Source: Nonomuraea sp. NEAU-A123
GTDB lineage: Bacteria; Actinomycetota; Actinomycetes; Streptosporangiales; Streptosporangiaceae
DNA: 64,000 nt
Assembly (NCBI RefSeq): GCF_018603905.1
Contig: NZ_JAHFZZ010000002.1
Span: 682,001-746,000, forward strand
Direction: 5' to 3'
This document shows positions 26,491-35,399 of this stretch, piece after piece. Position 1 is the stretch's first letter. Each line of letters begins with the position of its first letter. The position numbers and the translations under genes were made by a program. The notes beneath the pieces are model-generated. The model was given only the letters and a program-made list of their open reading frames with translations, made no database searches and was not told where the DNA came from.

Positions 26491-27398
26491 CCCTGCTGGC
26501 GATCGACGATCTGGTCGTCGAGCACCGCTCCCCCGGGCGCCCGATCGTCCGGGCGGTCGCGGGGGCGAGCCTGGCCGTCGGCCCCGGCGAGGTCGTCGGC
26601 CTGGTCGGCGAGTCCGGCTGCGGCAAATCGACGCTGGCCCGCGCGGTCTGCGGGCTCAACCCGGTCACCGAGGGCTCGATCACGTTCGACGGGCAACCGG
26701 TCACGCCGCTCGGGCTGCGTAAGCGGAAGCTGACGGGCATCCAGATGGTGTTCCAGGACCCGTACGCGTCGCTGAACCCGCGTCGCCGCGTGGGCGACCA
26801 GATCGCCGACGGGCTCCGTACCTCCGGCGACACCGCCACCGCGCCCGCCGACCTGCTGGAACGCGTCGGGCTGCCGCGTGACTTCGCGGGCAGGCACCCG
26901 CACGAGTTCTCGGGCGGCCAGCGGCAGCGCATCGCGATCGCCAGGGCGCTGGCGGCCAGGCCCCGGCTGCTGATCGGCGACGAGCCCATCTCGGCGCTGG
27001 ACGCGTCGGCCCAGTCGCAGGTCGCCACCCTGATGCGCGATCTGGCCGTGGACTCCGGGGCGGGGCTGCTGTTCATCAGCCACGACCTGTCGGTGGTGCG
27101 GCTGATCGCCGACCGGATCGCGGTGATGTACCTCGGCAAGATCGTCGAGGTCGGGAACACGGCCGAGGTGTGGGCGAACCCCCGGCATCCGTACACCCAG
27201 GCGCTGCTGCGCGCCATCCCCAAGCCGGACGGGCTGGGCGTGCTGCCCGCCGAACTGCCCGGGGACGTGCCGGATCCGGCGCACCCGCCGCGGGGCTGCC
27301 GGTTCAACCCGCGCTGCCCGCTGGTCATGGACATCTGCCGGGACAAGGAGCCCGACTTCGGACCGGTCGCCTGCTGGCTGCACGAGCCTGCGACGTGA
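26487..27398 (+). CDS. Dipeptide ABC ATPase, DppF type
   Basis: 303 aa, ATGA overlap with the preceding gene. Walker A GESGCGKST, signature FSGGQRQR, Walker B LLIGDEPISALD, H-loop SHDLS, and the oligo/dipeptide C-terminal domain (AHPPRGCRFNPRCPLVMDIC) with its cysteines. Complete. Confidence 0.93.
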   Translation: MTLLAIDDLVVEHRSPGRPIVRAVAGASLAVGPGEVVGLVGESGCGKSTLARAVCGLNPVTEGSITFDGQPVTPLGLRKRKLTGIQMVFQDPYASLNPRRRVGDQIADGLRTSGDTATAPADLLERVGLPRDFAGRHPHEFSGGQRQRIAIARALAARPRLLIGDEPISALDASAQSQVATLMRDLAVDSGAGLLFISHDLSVVRLIADRIAVMYLGKIVEVGNTAEVWANPRHPYTQALLRAIPKPDGLGVLPAELPGDVPDPAHPPRGCRFNPRCPLVMDICRDKEPDFGPVACWLHEPAT

Positions 27399-28369
27399 CC
27401 GAACCCATCCTGGACGCCGTGCGGGCGGCCATGGTCGAGGCCGAGGTCGACGCCCTGGTGCTGCGGCCCTCACCCGACTTCAGGTTCCTGGGCGGGCAGG
27501 GCGAGGGGTTCCTCGTCGTCACCCTGGACACGGCCGCCGAGACCGCCGATCCCGGCCCGCTCGTGCCCCGCGCGGCGCGGCGGGTCGGCGTGGACCCCGA
27601 GATGCGGGTCCGCGAGCTGTTCGGGCTCACGATCGAGGCAGAGCTGGTGCCGGCCACGGCCGTGCTTGCCCCGCTGCGGCTGCGTAAGCGGCCGCACGAG
27701 ATCGAGGCGGTCCAGCGCGCCGTCGTGGCCGCGGAATCGGTGCTCGGCCAGGCCCGCGAGCTGGCCTGGTTCGGCGCCACCGAGCGCGCGATGGCCTCTC
27801 GGCTGCGGCGGCTGCTGCTGGAGACCGGCTGCGAGGAGGTCCTGTCGCTGCGGGTCGCGGCGGGCGAGCACACCGCCCGTCCCGCGCACCAGCCGGGCGG
27901 CCGGGTGATCAACCCCGGTGACGCGCTGCTGGTGTCGCTCTGCGGCCGGTGGAACGGCTACTGCGCGGAGGTGGCGCGGGTGTTCGCCGTCGCCGAGCCG
28001 CCGGAGGACTTCGAGGCCATGTACTCGGTGGTACTCGCCGCGCGGGCCGCCGCCCTCCGCTCGGCGCGGCCGGCGGCCGCCGCCGAGAGCGTGGCCGGGG
28101 CGGTCAGGGACGTGATCGACGGCAGTGGGTACGGCCGTTTCGCCGCCGCCCACTTCGGCCGGGGCGTGGGGCTCGGCCACGACGAGGGCCCGCGCGTCGT
28201 GCCCGGTGACGACACGCCGCTGGAACCGGGGATGACCCTGTGCCTGGAGCCCGCGATCTACGTGCCGGACCTGTTCGGCGCCCGGGTGGCCGACGTGGTC
28301 GCCATGACGGCGGAGGGCCCGGTCGCCCTCGGCTCCGGCCACCACACCCTGCACGTCCTCGACCGCTGA
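27395..28369 (+). CDS. M24-family (Xaa-Pro peptidase-like) protein with lost metal ligands
   Basis: 324 aa, GTG 27395 in a GTGA overlap, last gene of the dipeptide operon. Residues 1-90 are a short N-domain; 95-324 have the pita-bread fold (KRPHEIEAVQRAV, LEPGMTLCLEPAIYVP). Aligning by eye to family motifs, the five metal ligands Asp, Asp, His, Glu, Glu become Ser181 (LLVSLCG for 'IDxG'), Glu192 (YCAEVAR for 'xxDxTR'), Arg256 (FGRGVGLGHDEGP for 'GHGxGxxxHE'), Glu285 (kept) and Ala299 (RVADVV for 'RxEDxV'). Metal-dependent peptidase activity is therefore doubtful. It may bind peptides or amino acids, or do other chemistry as creatinase does without metal. Confidence 0.88.
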   Translation: MTEPILDAVRAAMVEAEVDALVLRPSPDFRFLGGQGEGFLVVTLDTAAETADPGPLVPRAARRVGVDPEMRVRELFGLTIEAELVPATAVLAPLRLRKRPHEIEAVQRAVVAAESVLGQARELAWFGATERAMASRLRRLLLETGCEEVLSLRVAAGEHTARPAHQPGGRVINPGDALLVSLCGRWNGYCAEVARVFAVAEPPEDFEAMYSVVLAARAAALRSARPAAAAESVAGAVRDVIDGSGYGRFAAAHFGRGVGLGHDEGPRVVPGDDTPLEPGMTLCLEPAIYVPDLFGARVADVVAMTAEGPVALGSGHHTLHVLDR

Positions 28370-28456
28370 CACATCACCCGAGCCATCGCACCCTGCACGT
28401 CCTCGACCGCTGACACATCACCCGAGCCACCGCACCTCGCACGTCCTCGACCGCGA
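28345..28456 (+). repeat. 44-bp tandem repeat, about 2.5 copies
   Basis: Units begin CACCCTGCACGTCCTCGACC at 28345 and 28389, and a third partial and diverged copy at 28433. The first copy is the last codons of the M24 gene plus its stop, so each copy re-encodes an LHVLDR-stop end. It looks like a local duplication; not CRISPR-like, since the units abut. Confidence 0.85.
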
Positions 28457-28533
28457 ACGCGCAGGTACGGGCCCCTCCGTGAGCTCCGCCGGCCGCCCGT
28501 CTAGGCTGATTCCGGGGATCATCGGAGGGCGTC

Positions 28534-30120
28534 TTGGACCAGTTCGTGCTGCTCATGCTCATCCTGCTGGGCGCACTGATCACGGTGCCGCTCGGCGACC
28601 GGCTCGGGTTGCCGCCGCCGGTTCTGATGACGCTGCTCGGCATCGTCCTGGCCCTGCTGCCGTTCGTGCCGGACGTGGACGTACCGCCCGACATCGTACT
28701 GCCGCTGCTGCTCCCTCCCCTGTTGTACGCGGCGGCGCGGCGGACGTCGTGGCGGCAGTTCGCGGCGAACTGGCAGCCGATCGTCCTGCTCGCCGTGGCG
28801 CTGGTGTTCGTGACGACGGCGGTCGTGGCGGTGACGGCGCACGCGCTCATCCCGGGCCTGCCGATCGCGGCCGCGGCGGCGCTCGGTGCGCTGGTGGCGC
28901 CGCCCGACCCGGTGGCGGCCACGGCGGTGGCGGGCCGGCTGGGGCTGCCCAGACGGCTGGTGTCGCTGCTGGAGGGCGAGGGCCTGTTCAACGACGTTAC
29001 GGCGATCGTGCTCTACAAGGTGGCGATCACGGCAGCGGTCACCGGCGTCTTCTGGTGGCCGGGCGCGCTGGGCGAGTTCGTGCTGTCGGCGGTGGTGGCG
29101 GTCGCGGTGGGTCTGGGGCTCGGCTGGCTGGCGGGCCGGCTGATGGCCGTGCTCGGCGACGCCACGCTGCAGGTGGGGCTGTCGCTGCTGGTGCCGTTCG
29201 TCAGCTACGCGCTGGCCAACAGGTGGCACGGCTCGGGGGTGCTGGCCGTGCTGACCAGCTCGTTCTACCTGGGCGACCGCATGTCGGACGCCGACGACGT
29301 GCACGGCAGATTCGCCTCCGCGACGTTCTGGCAGATCGTCGACACACTCGTGACCGGGGTGGCGTTCGGGCTGATCGGGCTGGAGCTGCACACCGTGTTC
29401 GGCACGCTCGGCGGGCGGCTGGGCGAAGCGCTCGGCTGGAGCGCCGCCGTGGTGGGCGTCGTGGTGGTGGTACGGCTGGCCTGGCTGCTGCCGGCCGCCT
29501 GGCTGGCCAGGAAGACCCGCCGGGCCGGGGACGAGGAGTCGGAGGTGCCGCTGACCTGGCGGGAGACGGTCGTCATGTGGTGGGCGGGCATGCGTGGCGT
29601 CGCCACTGTGGCGCTCGCCTTGGCGCTTCCGCTGCGGACGGATGACGGGTCGCCGTTCCCGCAGCGGGCCGTGCTGGTGTTCATCGCGTTCGCGGTCATC
29701 CTGGCCACGCTGGTCGTACAGGGGCTGACGCTGCCCTGGCTGGTGTCCAAGCTGGGCGTCAAGACCGACACCGCGGCCGAGCGGGACCTGGAGCGGCGGC
29801 TGGCCATCAGCGCGGCGACCGCGGCCAGGCGGCGGCTCAAGGAGATCGACGAGGCCGAGGACCTGCCCGAGGAGGTGGTGGAGCTGCTCGCCAAGCGGAT
29901 GACGGACCTCGGCATGCGGATCAGCGCCGAGGCCGCCGACGCCGAGCGGCGCGCGGCCTACGAGAAACGCGCCGAGCGGGTACGGACGGTCAGGCGGGTC
30001 GAGTCGGAGATGATGTCGGCCGCCCGCCAGGCGGTGATCGACGCGCGACGTGACCCGAGCGCCGACCCGGAGGTGGTCACCCGGGTGCTGCGCCAACTCG
30101 ACGCGCGGAGTCTGCACTGA
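28534..30120 (+). CDS. Na+/H+ antiporter, CPA1 family
   Basis: 528 aa. TTG 28534 is supported by CGGAGGG 5 bases upstream. About 12 membrane helices (1-410). Family motifs LLPPLLYAAA, APPDPVAATAV with the ion-binding Asp region, and LLEGEGLFNDVTAIVLY. The C-terminal about 110 residues are cytoplasmic, charged and helical, likely regulatory. Exchanges Na+ or K+ for H+ at the plasma membrane. Monocistronic. Confidence 0.92.
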   Translation: MDQFVLLMLILLGALITVPLGDRLGLPPPVLMTLLGIVLALLPFVPDVDVPPDIVLPLLLPPLLYAAARRTSWRQFAANWQPIVLLAVALVFVTTAVVAVTAHALIPGLPIAAAAALGALVAPPDPVAATAVAGRLGLPRRLVSLLEGEGLFNDVTAIVLYKVAITAAVTGVFWWPGALGEFVLSAVVAVAVGLGLGWLAGRLMAVLGDATLQVGLSLLVPFVSYALANRWHGSGVLAVLTSSFYLGDRMSDADDVHGRFASATFWQIVDTLVTGVAFGLIGLELHTVFGTLGGRLGEALGWSAAVVGVVVVVRLAWLLPAAWLARKTRRAGDEESEVPLTWRETVVMWWAGMRGVATVALALALPLRTDDGSPFPQRAVLVFIAFAVILATLVVQGLTLPWLVSKLGVKTDTAAERDLERRLAISAATAARRRLKEIDEAEDLPEEVVELLAKRMTDLGMRISAEAADAERRAAYEKRAERVRTVRRVESEMMSAARQAVIDARRDPSADPEVVTRVLRQLDARSLH

Positions 30121-30124
30121 CCAT

Positions 30125-30143
30125 CGCGTCGGCGCGCGACGCG
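30125..30143 (+). terminator. Hairpin after antiporter gene
   Basis: CGCGTCG-GCGCG-CGACGCG, 7-bp stem starting 5 bases after the stop; no T-run. Confidence 0.38.
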
Positions 30144-30324
30144 GGAGGCTGTGTCGCGTCGCTGTCGTCATGCCCATGGCTCCTGGCCTGGCCATCTTCG
30201 GCCGCAAGGATCCCGGCGGACCGACGGGGCGAGGGGGCTGAAAGAGAAATGTGAGTGGTATGTGAGAACTGATCGTTACGGTCGGAAACCAGCACGCCGC
30301 CACGCTCGTGACGTCAGGATCATT

Positions 30325-33300
30325 GTGGATACAGAACCAGAACCGCTCTTCCATTTCGGAGTGCTGGGCGCACTGGAGATCTCGCGTGCCGGCCGACCGG
30401 TTTCCCTTCCAGCCGCCAAACAACGGGGCGTTCTGGCCACCCTCCTCCTGCAGGCCAACCAGAAGGTGTCGCACGACCAGCTGATCGAGCGGATCTGGGA
30501 TGGCACACCGCCCAACGACGCCCGCGGCGCGCTGCACACGCATGTCGCGCGGCTACGACGCGCGCTGGGTGACGGCCACCATGACGCCCGCCGCCTGATC
30601 CATACCTTCAACGACAGTTACGTCATCAACCTCACGCCGGGCAGCCTCGATCTGTCGACGTTCCGGGATCTGACCGTGCGGGCCGCCGCCGCCCAAGACG
30701 CCACCGACAAAGCCGATCTTCTCCGGCAGGCGCTGGCGCTGTGGCGGGGACCCGTGCTGGCCGATGTCCCGTCGGAGTCGTTGCACCGCGAAGAGGTGCC
30801 CTGGGTCATGGAGGAACGGCTCCGGGCCATAGAACGGTGGTTTCAGCTCGGCCTTCAGCTCGCCCGCCACGACGAGACGATCATGACCCTGAAGGAGGCG
30901 ACGGCGGACCATCCCTACCATGAGCGGCTGTGGGCCCAGTTGATGATCGCGCTGCACAAGGCCGGCCGCCGGGCGGAAGCGCTGGAAGCGTACCGGACCA
31001 TCGACAGTCTGCTGCGGAAAGAGCTCGGCATCGACCCGACTCAGGAGCTGGTCCGGGTCCACTCCGCCATTCTGAACGACGACCCCGAACCCGCCCGAAT
31101 ACTTGACGAGACCCAATCGGGGCCACCTTCTCGGCAGGTGCTCCCGCCCGATGCCGGCGAGGAGCCGGATACAGAAGTGTCCATCAGCGACGGCATCCCT
31201 CAGCAGCTTCCGTCCGGCATCGCCTATTTCACCGGGCGGGACAAGGAGCTGAAAGCTCTCGACGGTCTCCTAAGAGGCCATGACCACGAAGCGTCGCCGC
31301 CCATCGTGATCGCCACGATCAGCGGCATGGGCGGCGTGGGCAAGACGACGCTGGCGGTGCACTGGGCCCATCGGGTGATGGACCGGTTTCCGGATGGGCT
31401 CCTCTACCTCAACCTGCGCGGCTTCGGGCCGGGCGGGCACGTCGACCCCGGCACCGCACTGGAACTGCTCCTGCACGCGCTTGACGTGCCGGCCGAGCGG
31501 ATCCCCGCGCGAACGGACGCACGCTCGGCGATGCTGCGCAGCATGCTGGCCAGACGCCGGGTGCTGATGCTGCTCGACAACGCCCGCGACTCGGCGCAGG
31601 TGCGGCCGTTGCTGCCGGGTTCGCATGCCGTCGTGCTGGTCACCAGCCGCAGTCAGCTGCGCGGACTGGCCGTCCGCGAAGGGGCGCACCGCGTCCTGCT
31701 CGAACAGTTCTCCCCCGCCGAATCGACTGCCCTGCTGACCAGGATCCTCGGCCCCGAACGGATCAGCGCCCAGGCGCGGGCCGCCGAGGAGCTGGCCCGG
31801 TCGTGTGTTCACCTGCCCCTGGCTCTGACGATCGCCGCCGAGCACGCCACCTGCCGGCCTGGCAGCTCGCTGAAGGACCTGGCCGACGAGGTACGGGACC
31901 AGCGGACCGCCTTGGACACGCTCAACACCGCCGACGACCATGAGGCCAGCCTGCGGGCGGTGTTCTCCTGGTCGTACCGGGCGCTGGAACCATCGGCCGC
32001 GCGTATGTTCCGCCTGCTGAGCCTGCACCCGGGCGCCGACGTCAGCCCGCCCGAAGCGGCGGCCCTGGCCGGCGTCACCACCCCCGAGGCCCGGCGGCTG
32101 CTCGAACTCCTCACCGATCGGTCCCTGCTGGAGCGGACCACCCGTGATCGGCACCGATTCCACGACCTGCTGCACGCCTACGCCATCGAGCGGTCCCACG
32201 ACGAGGACAGCGAAACCGAACGGACGACCGCGGTCCGCCGCGCGCTGGACTGGTACCTCCATACCGCCGATCGCGCCGCCGACTTCCTCGAACCCACCAG
32301 GAGACACTTCCTCCTGTCGATCACCCATGTGCCCGCCGACCCGCCCGTCCTGGCCGGCCCCGCGGACGCGATGGCGTGGCTGGATGAGCAGCGCGCCAAC
32401 CTCATCGCGGCCACCACGCTGTCAGCCGAGTACGGATGGCATGCCCTCACCTGGCGGCTTCCCCATGTCCTGTGGCGGTTCTTCTTCGTCCGCGGCCATG
32501 TCAGCGACTGGATCGACACGCATCTTCTGGCCCTCGACGCCGCGAGGAACGCCGGCGATCCTCGCGCGCTGGCCGAGACGATGAAGAACCTCGGCTTCGC
32601 GTACTGGCGGTCCGGGCACCTCTCCGAAGCGCTCAAGCATCACACCCGGGCGCTCGTCCTGGACCAGGAGAGCGGCGACTGCTGGGGCGAGGCCAAGACG
32701 CGGAACCATCTGGGCTTCATCTATGACCGCTCGGGCCGATTCGCCGAGGCGCTGGACCAGCAGCAGCGGTCTCTCGCCCTCTATCAGGAGGCGGACGACC
32801 GGTGCGGCCAAGGGCGCGCCCTCATCGGCATCGGCAACGCCTACCGCCAGCTCGACCAGCACGCCGCGAGTGTGGTCCCCCTGAAGAGGGCGCTCGCCAT
32901 CACCCGCGAGATCGGCGATCGCTGGGGCGAAAGCCTCGCGCTCATCTCCATCGGTTTCACCTACCTCGCCACCGGCCGGCACCCGGAAACCACCGACCAC
33001 CTCCACCAAGCCCTCGCCATCACCCGCGAGACCGGCGATCGCTGGGGCGAAAGCCTCGCCCTCATCGTCATCGGCTTCACCCACCTCGCCACCGGCCGGC
33101 ATCCCGAAACCACCGACCACCTCCACCAAGCCCTCGCCATCACCCGCGAGACCGGCGATCGCTGGGGCGAAAGCCTCGCCCTCATCGCTATCGGCTTCAC
33201 CCACCTCGCCACCGGCCGGCACCCGGAAACCACCGACCACCTCCACCAAGCCCTCGCCATCACCCGCGAGATCAACGGCATGGGCGGCGACGGCCTGCTC

Positions 33301-33429
33301 GAAGAGCCGCACTTCGCCCCCGTCCATGGCCGCGAAGCCGTCATCTCCGCCTTGCGCCTGCACACCCGGCTGCAGCTCGCACTGGCTCGGAAAGACGCAC
33401 TTCCCGATCCGTCGCCCGCCTCCTCGTAG
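30325..33429 (+). CDS. AfsR/SARP-family regulator with NB-ARC and TPR domains
   Basis: 1034 aa from GTG 30325 (AGGAT 5 bases upstream); the frame is open to 30151 but earlier starts lack an RBS. Order: OmpR-type winged helix (about 5-95), bacterial transcriptional activator (BTAD) domain (about 100-245), NB-ARC ATPase (about 290-600; P-loop GMGGVGKTTLA, MLLDNARD), winged-helix/linker, then TPRs (about 740-985). Three TPR units are nearly identical at DNA level. These proteins act as ATP-dependent signal-integrating activators, often for secondary metabolism. No biosynthetic cluster is adjacent; the next gene (GNAT) is 108 bp downstream in the same direction, so control of the racemase pair is possible. 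Confidence 0.92.
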   Translation: MDTEPEPLFHFGVLGALEISRAGRPVSLPAAKQRGVLATLLLQANQKVSHDQLIERIWDGTPPNDARGALHTHVARLRRALGDGHHDARRLIHTFNDSYVINLTPGSLDLSTFRDLTVRAAAAQDATDKADLLRQALALWRGPVLADVPSESLHREEVPWVMEERLRAIERWFQLGLQLARHDETIMTLKEATADHPYHERLWAQLMIALHKAGRRAEALEAYRTIDSLLRKELGIDPTQELVRVHSAILNDDPEPARILDETQSGPPSRQVLPPDAGEEPDTEVSISDGIPQQLPSGIAYFTGRDKELKALDGLLRGHDHEASPPIVIATISGMGGVGKTTLAVHWAHRVMDRFPDGLLYLNLRGFGPGGHVDPGTALELLLHALDVPAERIPARTDARSAMLRSMLARRRVLMLLDNARDSAQVRPLLPGSHAVVLVTSRSQLRGLAVREGAHRVLLEQFSPAESTALLTRILGPERISAQARAAEELARSCVHLPLALTIAAEHATCRPGSSLKDLADEVRDQRTALDTLNTADDHEASLRAVFSWSYRALEPSAARMFRLLSLHPGADVSPPEAAALAGVTTPEARRLLELLTDRSLLERTTRDRHRFHDLLHAYAIERSHDEDSETERTTAVRRALDWYLHTADRAADFLEPTRRHFLLSITHVPADPPVLAGPADAMAWLDEQRANLIAATTLSAEYGWHALTWRLPHVLWRFFFVRGHVSDWIDTHLLALDAARNAGDPRALAETMKNLGFAYWRSGHLSEALKHHTRALVLDQESGDCWGEAKTRNHLGFIYDRSGRFAEALDQQQRSLALYQEADDRCGQGRALIGIGNAYRQLDQHAASVVPLKRALAITREIGDRWGESLALISIGFTYLATGRHPETTDHLHQALAITRETGDRWGESLALIVIGFTHLATGRHPETTDHLHQALAITRETGDRWGESLALIAIGFTHLATGRHPETTDHLHQALAITREINGMGGDGLLEEPHFAPVHGREAVISALRLHTRLQLALARKDALPDPSPASS
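32891..33273 (+). repeat. 120-bp near-identical tandem repeats inside SARP TPR region
   Basis: Units start at 32891, 33011, 33131 and 33251 (partial), exactly 120 bases (40 codons) apart, each encoding LAITRExGDRWGESLAL plus ATGRHPETTDHLHQA. Only a few bases differ between units. Confidence 0.92.
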
Positions 33430-33537
33430 GGCTCGGCGACGAAGAACCCTCGCCTCTTGGTGAGCCGGCACGAATCCGGCCGCCCTCACTCTGGCGTACG
33501 GTCGCGGGTGACATCGACGACTCGGAGGGCCGGCAGG

Positions 33538-34302
33538 TTGATCGCGGTCAGGGAACTACAGGAGATCGCGGAGTTCGAGGGACTGTTCGCGCTGTTCGAC
33601 GGCATCTGGCGGTTCGACCAAGGCGGGCAGCCGATCACGGTCGAGCTGATGCGGGCGCTGTCGCACGCGGGTGGCTACGTCGCGGGCGCCTTCGACGGCG
33701 ACCGGCTGGCCGGCGGGTCCGTCGGGTTCCTGGCGGCGGGCAACGCCCTGCACTCCCACATCACCGGCGCGTTCGCCGGACGCGGGATCGGGTTCGAGCT
33801 CAAGCTGCACCAGCGCCGGTGGGCGCTGGAGCGCGGGCTGGAACGGGTCACCTGGACATACGATCCACTGGTCCGCCGCAACGCCCATTTCAACCTGGCC
33901 AAGCTGGGCGCCCGGCCGCACGAGTACCTGCCCAGCTTCTACGGGACCATGGGGGACGAGATCAACCAGGGCGACGAGTCCGACCGGATGCTGGCCGTCT
34001 GGGATCTGTCCGCGCCGCATGTCGAGGTCCTGGCCAGGCGGCAGCCGCATCCCGTCCACGTGCCGCGGGACGCGGTGGTCGGCCTGGCCGACGACGGGGG
34101 CCGGCCGGTGCCGGGCCGTACGGACGCCGCGGTGGTGCTGGTGGCCGTGCCCGAGGACATCGAGGGGTTGCGCCGGGCCGACCCGGGAACGGCCAAGGCA
34201 TGGCGTCATGCCGTACGTGATGTGCTGGGCGGTCTGATGGCCGAAGGCCGGGTCGTCACCGGGTTTCACCAGAAGTCCTCTTATGTAGTGGAGACAGCGT
34301 GA
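33538..34302 (+). CDS. GNAT acyltransferase, COG3375 type (probable amino-acid N-succinyltransferase)
   Basis: 254 aa. TTG 33538 is preceded by GGAGGG; longer starts lack an RBS. The block GRGIGFELKLHQRRWALERG is the acyl-CoA-binding motif, and WTYDPLVRRNAHFNLAKLG is diagnostic of this GNAT subgroup, which is regularly paired with N-acylamino-acid racemases. In Geobacillus the partner succinylates D-amino acids from succinyl-CoA. The stop overlaps the racemase start (GTGA), supporting a joint task. Cytoplasmic. The acyl group is inferred from the family. Confidence 0.85.
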   Translation: MIAVRELQEIAEFEGLFALFDGIWRFDQGGQPITVELMRALSHAGGYVAGAFDGDRLAGGSVGFLAAGNALHSHITGAFAGRGIGFELKLHQRRWALERGLERVTWTYDPLVRRNAHFNLAKLGARPHEYLPSFYGTMGDEINQGDESDRMLAVWDLSAPHVEVLARRQPHPVHVPRDAVVGLADDGGRPVPGRTDAAVVLVAVPEDIEGLRRADPGTAKAWRHAVRDVLGGLMAEGRVVTGFHQKSSYVVETA

Positions 34303-35399
34303 AGATCACAGGAGTTGAGCTGCGGCGGATCGCGATGCCGCTGGTGGCGCCGTTCCGCACCTCGTTCGGCACCGAGACGGCCCGTGACGTGCTGCTGGTC
34401 CGGGTGGTGACGCCCGACGCCGAGGGCTGGGGTGAGTGCGTGGCCATGTCGGAGCCGCACTACTCCAGCGAGTACGTCGACGGCGCGGCCGAGGTGATCC
34501 GGCGCTTCCTGCTGCCCGCCCTGCCCCGCACCCTCGACGCGAACGCCGTCGGCCGGGCCCTGGAGCCGATCAAGGGGCACCGGATGGCCAAGGCCGCCCT
34601 GGAGACGGCCGTGCTCGACGCCCAGCTCAGGGCGGCGGGCGAGTCGTTCGGCCGGTTCCTCGGCGCGGCCCGCGACCGGGTGCCGTGCGGCGTGTCCGTC
34701 GGCATCATGGACTCGATCCCGGAGCTGCTCGACGCCGTCGAGGGCTACCTCGACGAGGGGTACGTGCGGATCAAGCTGAAGATCGAGCCCGGCTGGGACG
34801 TGGCGCCGGTCAGGGCGGTGCGCGAGCGGTTCGGCGATGACGTGCTGCTCCAGGTGGACGCGAACGCCGCCTACACGCTCGTGGACGCCCGCCAGCTCGC
34901 CAAGCTCGACGACTTCGGCCTGCTGCTCATCGAGCAGCCTCTGGCCAACGACGACTTCGTCCAGCACGCCAAGCTGGCCAAGCAGCTGACGACGCCGATC
35001 TGCCTGGACGAGTCGATCGAGTCGGCCGAGCACGCCGCGGCCGCGATCGCGCTGGGCTCGTGCTCGATCGTCAACATCAAGCCCGGCCGCATCGGCGGCT
35101 ACCTCGAGGCCCGTCGCATCCACGACCTGTGCCGGGCGAACGGGATCGCGGTGTGGTGCGGCGGCATGCTGGAGACCGGGATCGGCCGGGCCGCGAACGT
35201 GGCGCTGGCCGCGCTGCCCGGATTCACGCTGCCGGGCGACACCTCGGGGTCGCGCCGCTACTTCGCCACCGACATCACCGAGCCGTTCGAGCTGAGCGAC
35301 GGCCACCTGGCGGTGCCGACCGGGCCGGGGCTGGGCGTCGCGCCCATCCCGGCCGTGCTGGACGAGGTCACCACCGCCACCGAGTGGATCACTCTCTGA
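34299..35399 (+). CDS. N-succinyl/N-acylamino acid racemase (NSAR/OSBS, enolase superfamily)
   Basis: 366 aa. Very close in sequence to the Amycolatopsis N-acylamino acid racemase as I remember it: MPLVAPFRTSFGT, CGVSVGIMD, GYVRIKLKIEPGWDV, LLQVDANAAYTL, CLDESI, VNIKPGRIGGYLEARR. Acid/base lysines Lys161 (KxK) and Lys261 and metal ligands Asp187, Glu212, Asp237 are all present. It interconverts D- and L-N-acylamino acids, and many members also make o-succinylbenzoate for menaquinone. The GNAT partner points to amino-acid inversion. No desuccinylase (M20) is in the window. The 3' end overlaps the convergent ABC ATPase gene by 11 bases. Confidence 0.93.
   Translation: MKITGVELRRIAMPLVAPFRTSFGTETARDVLLVRVVTPDAEGWGECVAMSEPHYSSEYVDGAAEVIRRFLLPALPRTLDANAVGRALEPIKGHRMAKAALETAVLDAQLRAAGESFGRFLGAARDRVPCGVSVGIMDSIPELLDAVEGYLDEGYVRIKLKIEPGWDVAPVRAVRERFGDDVLLQVDANAAYTLVDARQLAKLDDFGLLLIEQPLANDDFVQHAKLAKQLTTPICLDESIESAEHAAAAIALGSCSIVNIKPGRIGGYLEARRIHDLCRANGIAVWCGGMLETGIGRAANVALAALPGFTLPGDTSGSRRYFATDITEPFELSDGHLAVPTGPGLGVAPIPAVLDEVTTATEWITL

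Noticed and set aside
28345-28456. CRISPR-like repeat
   Set aside because: The units abut without spacers and the first one is coding sequence; it is a local tandem duplication.
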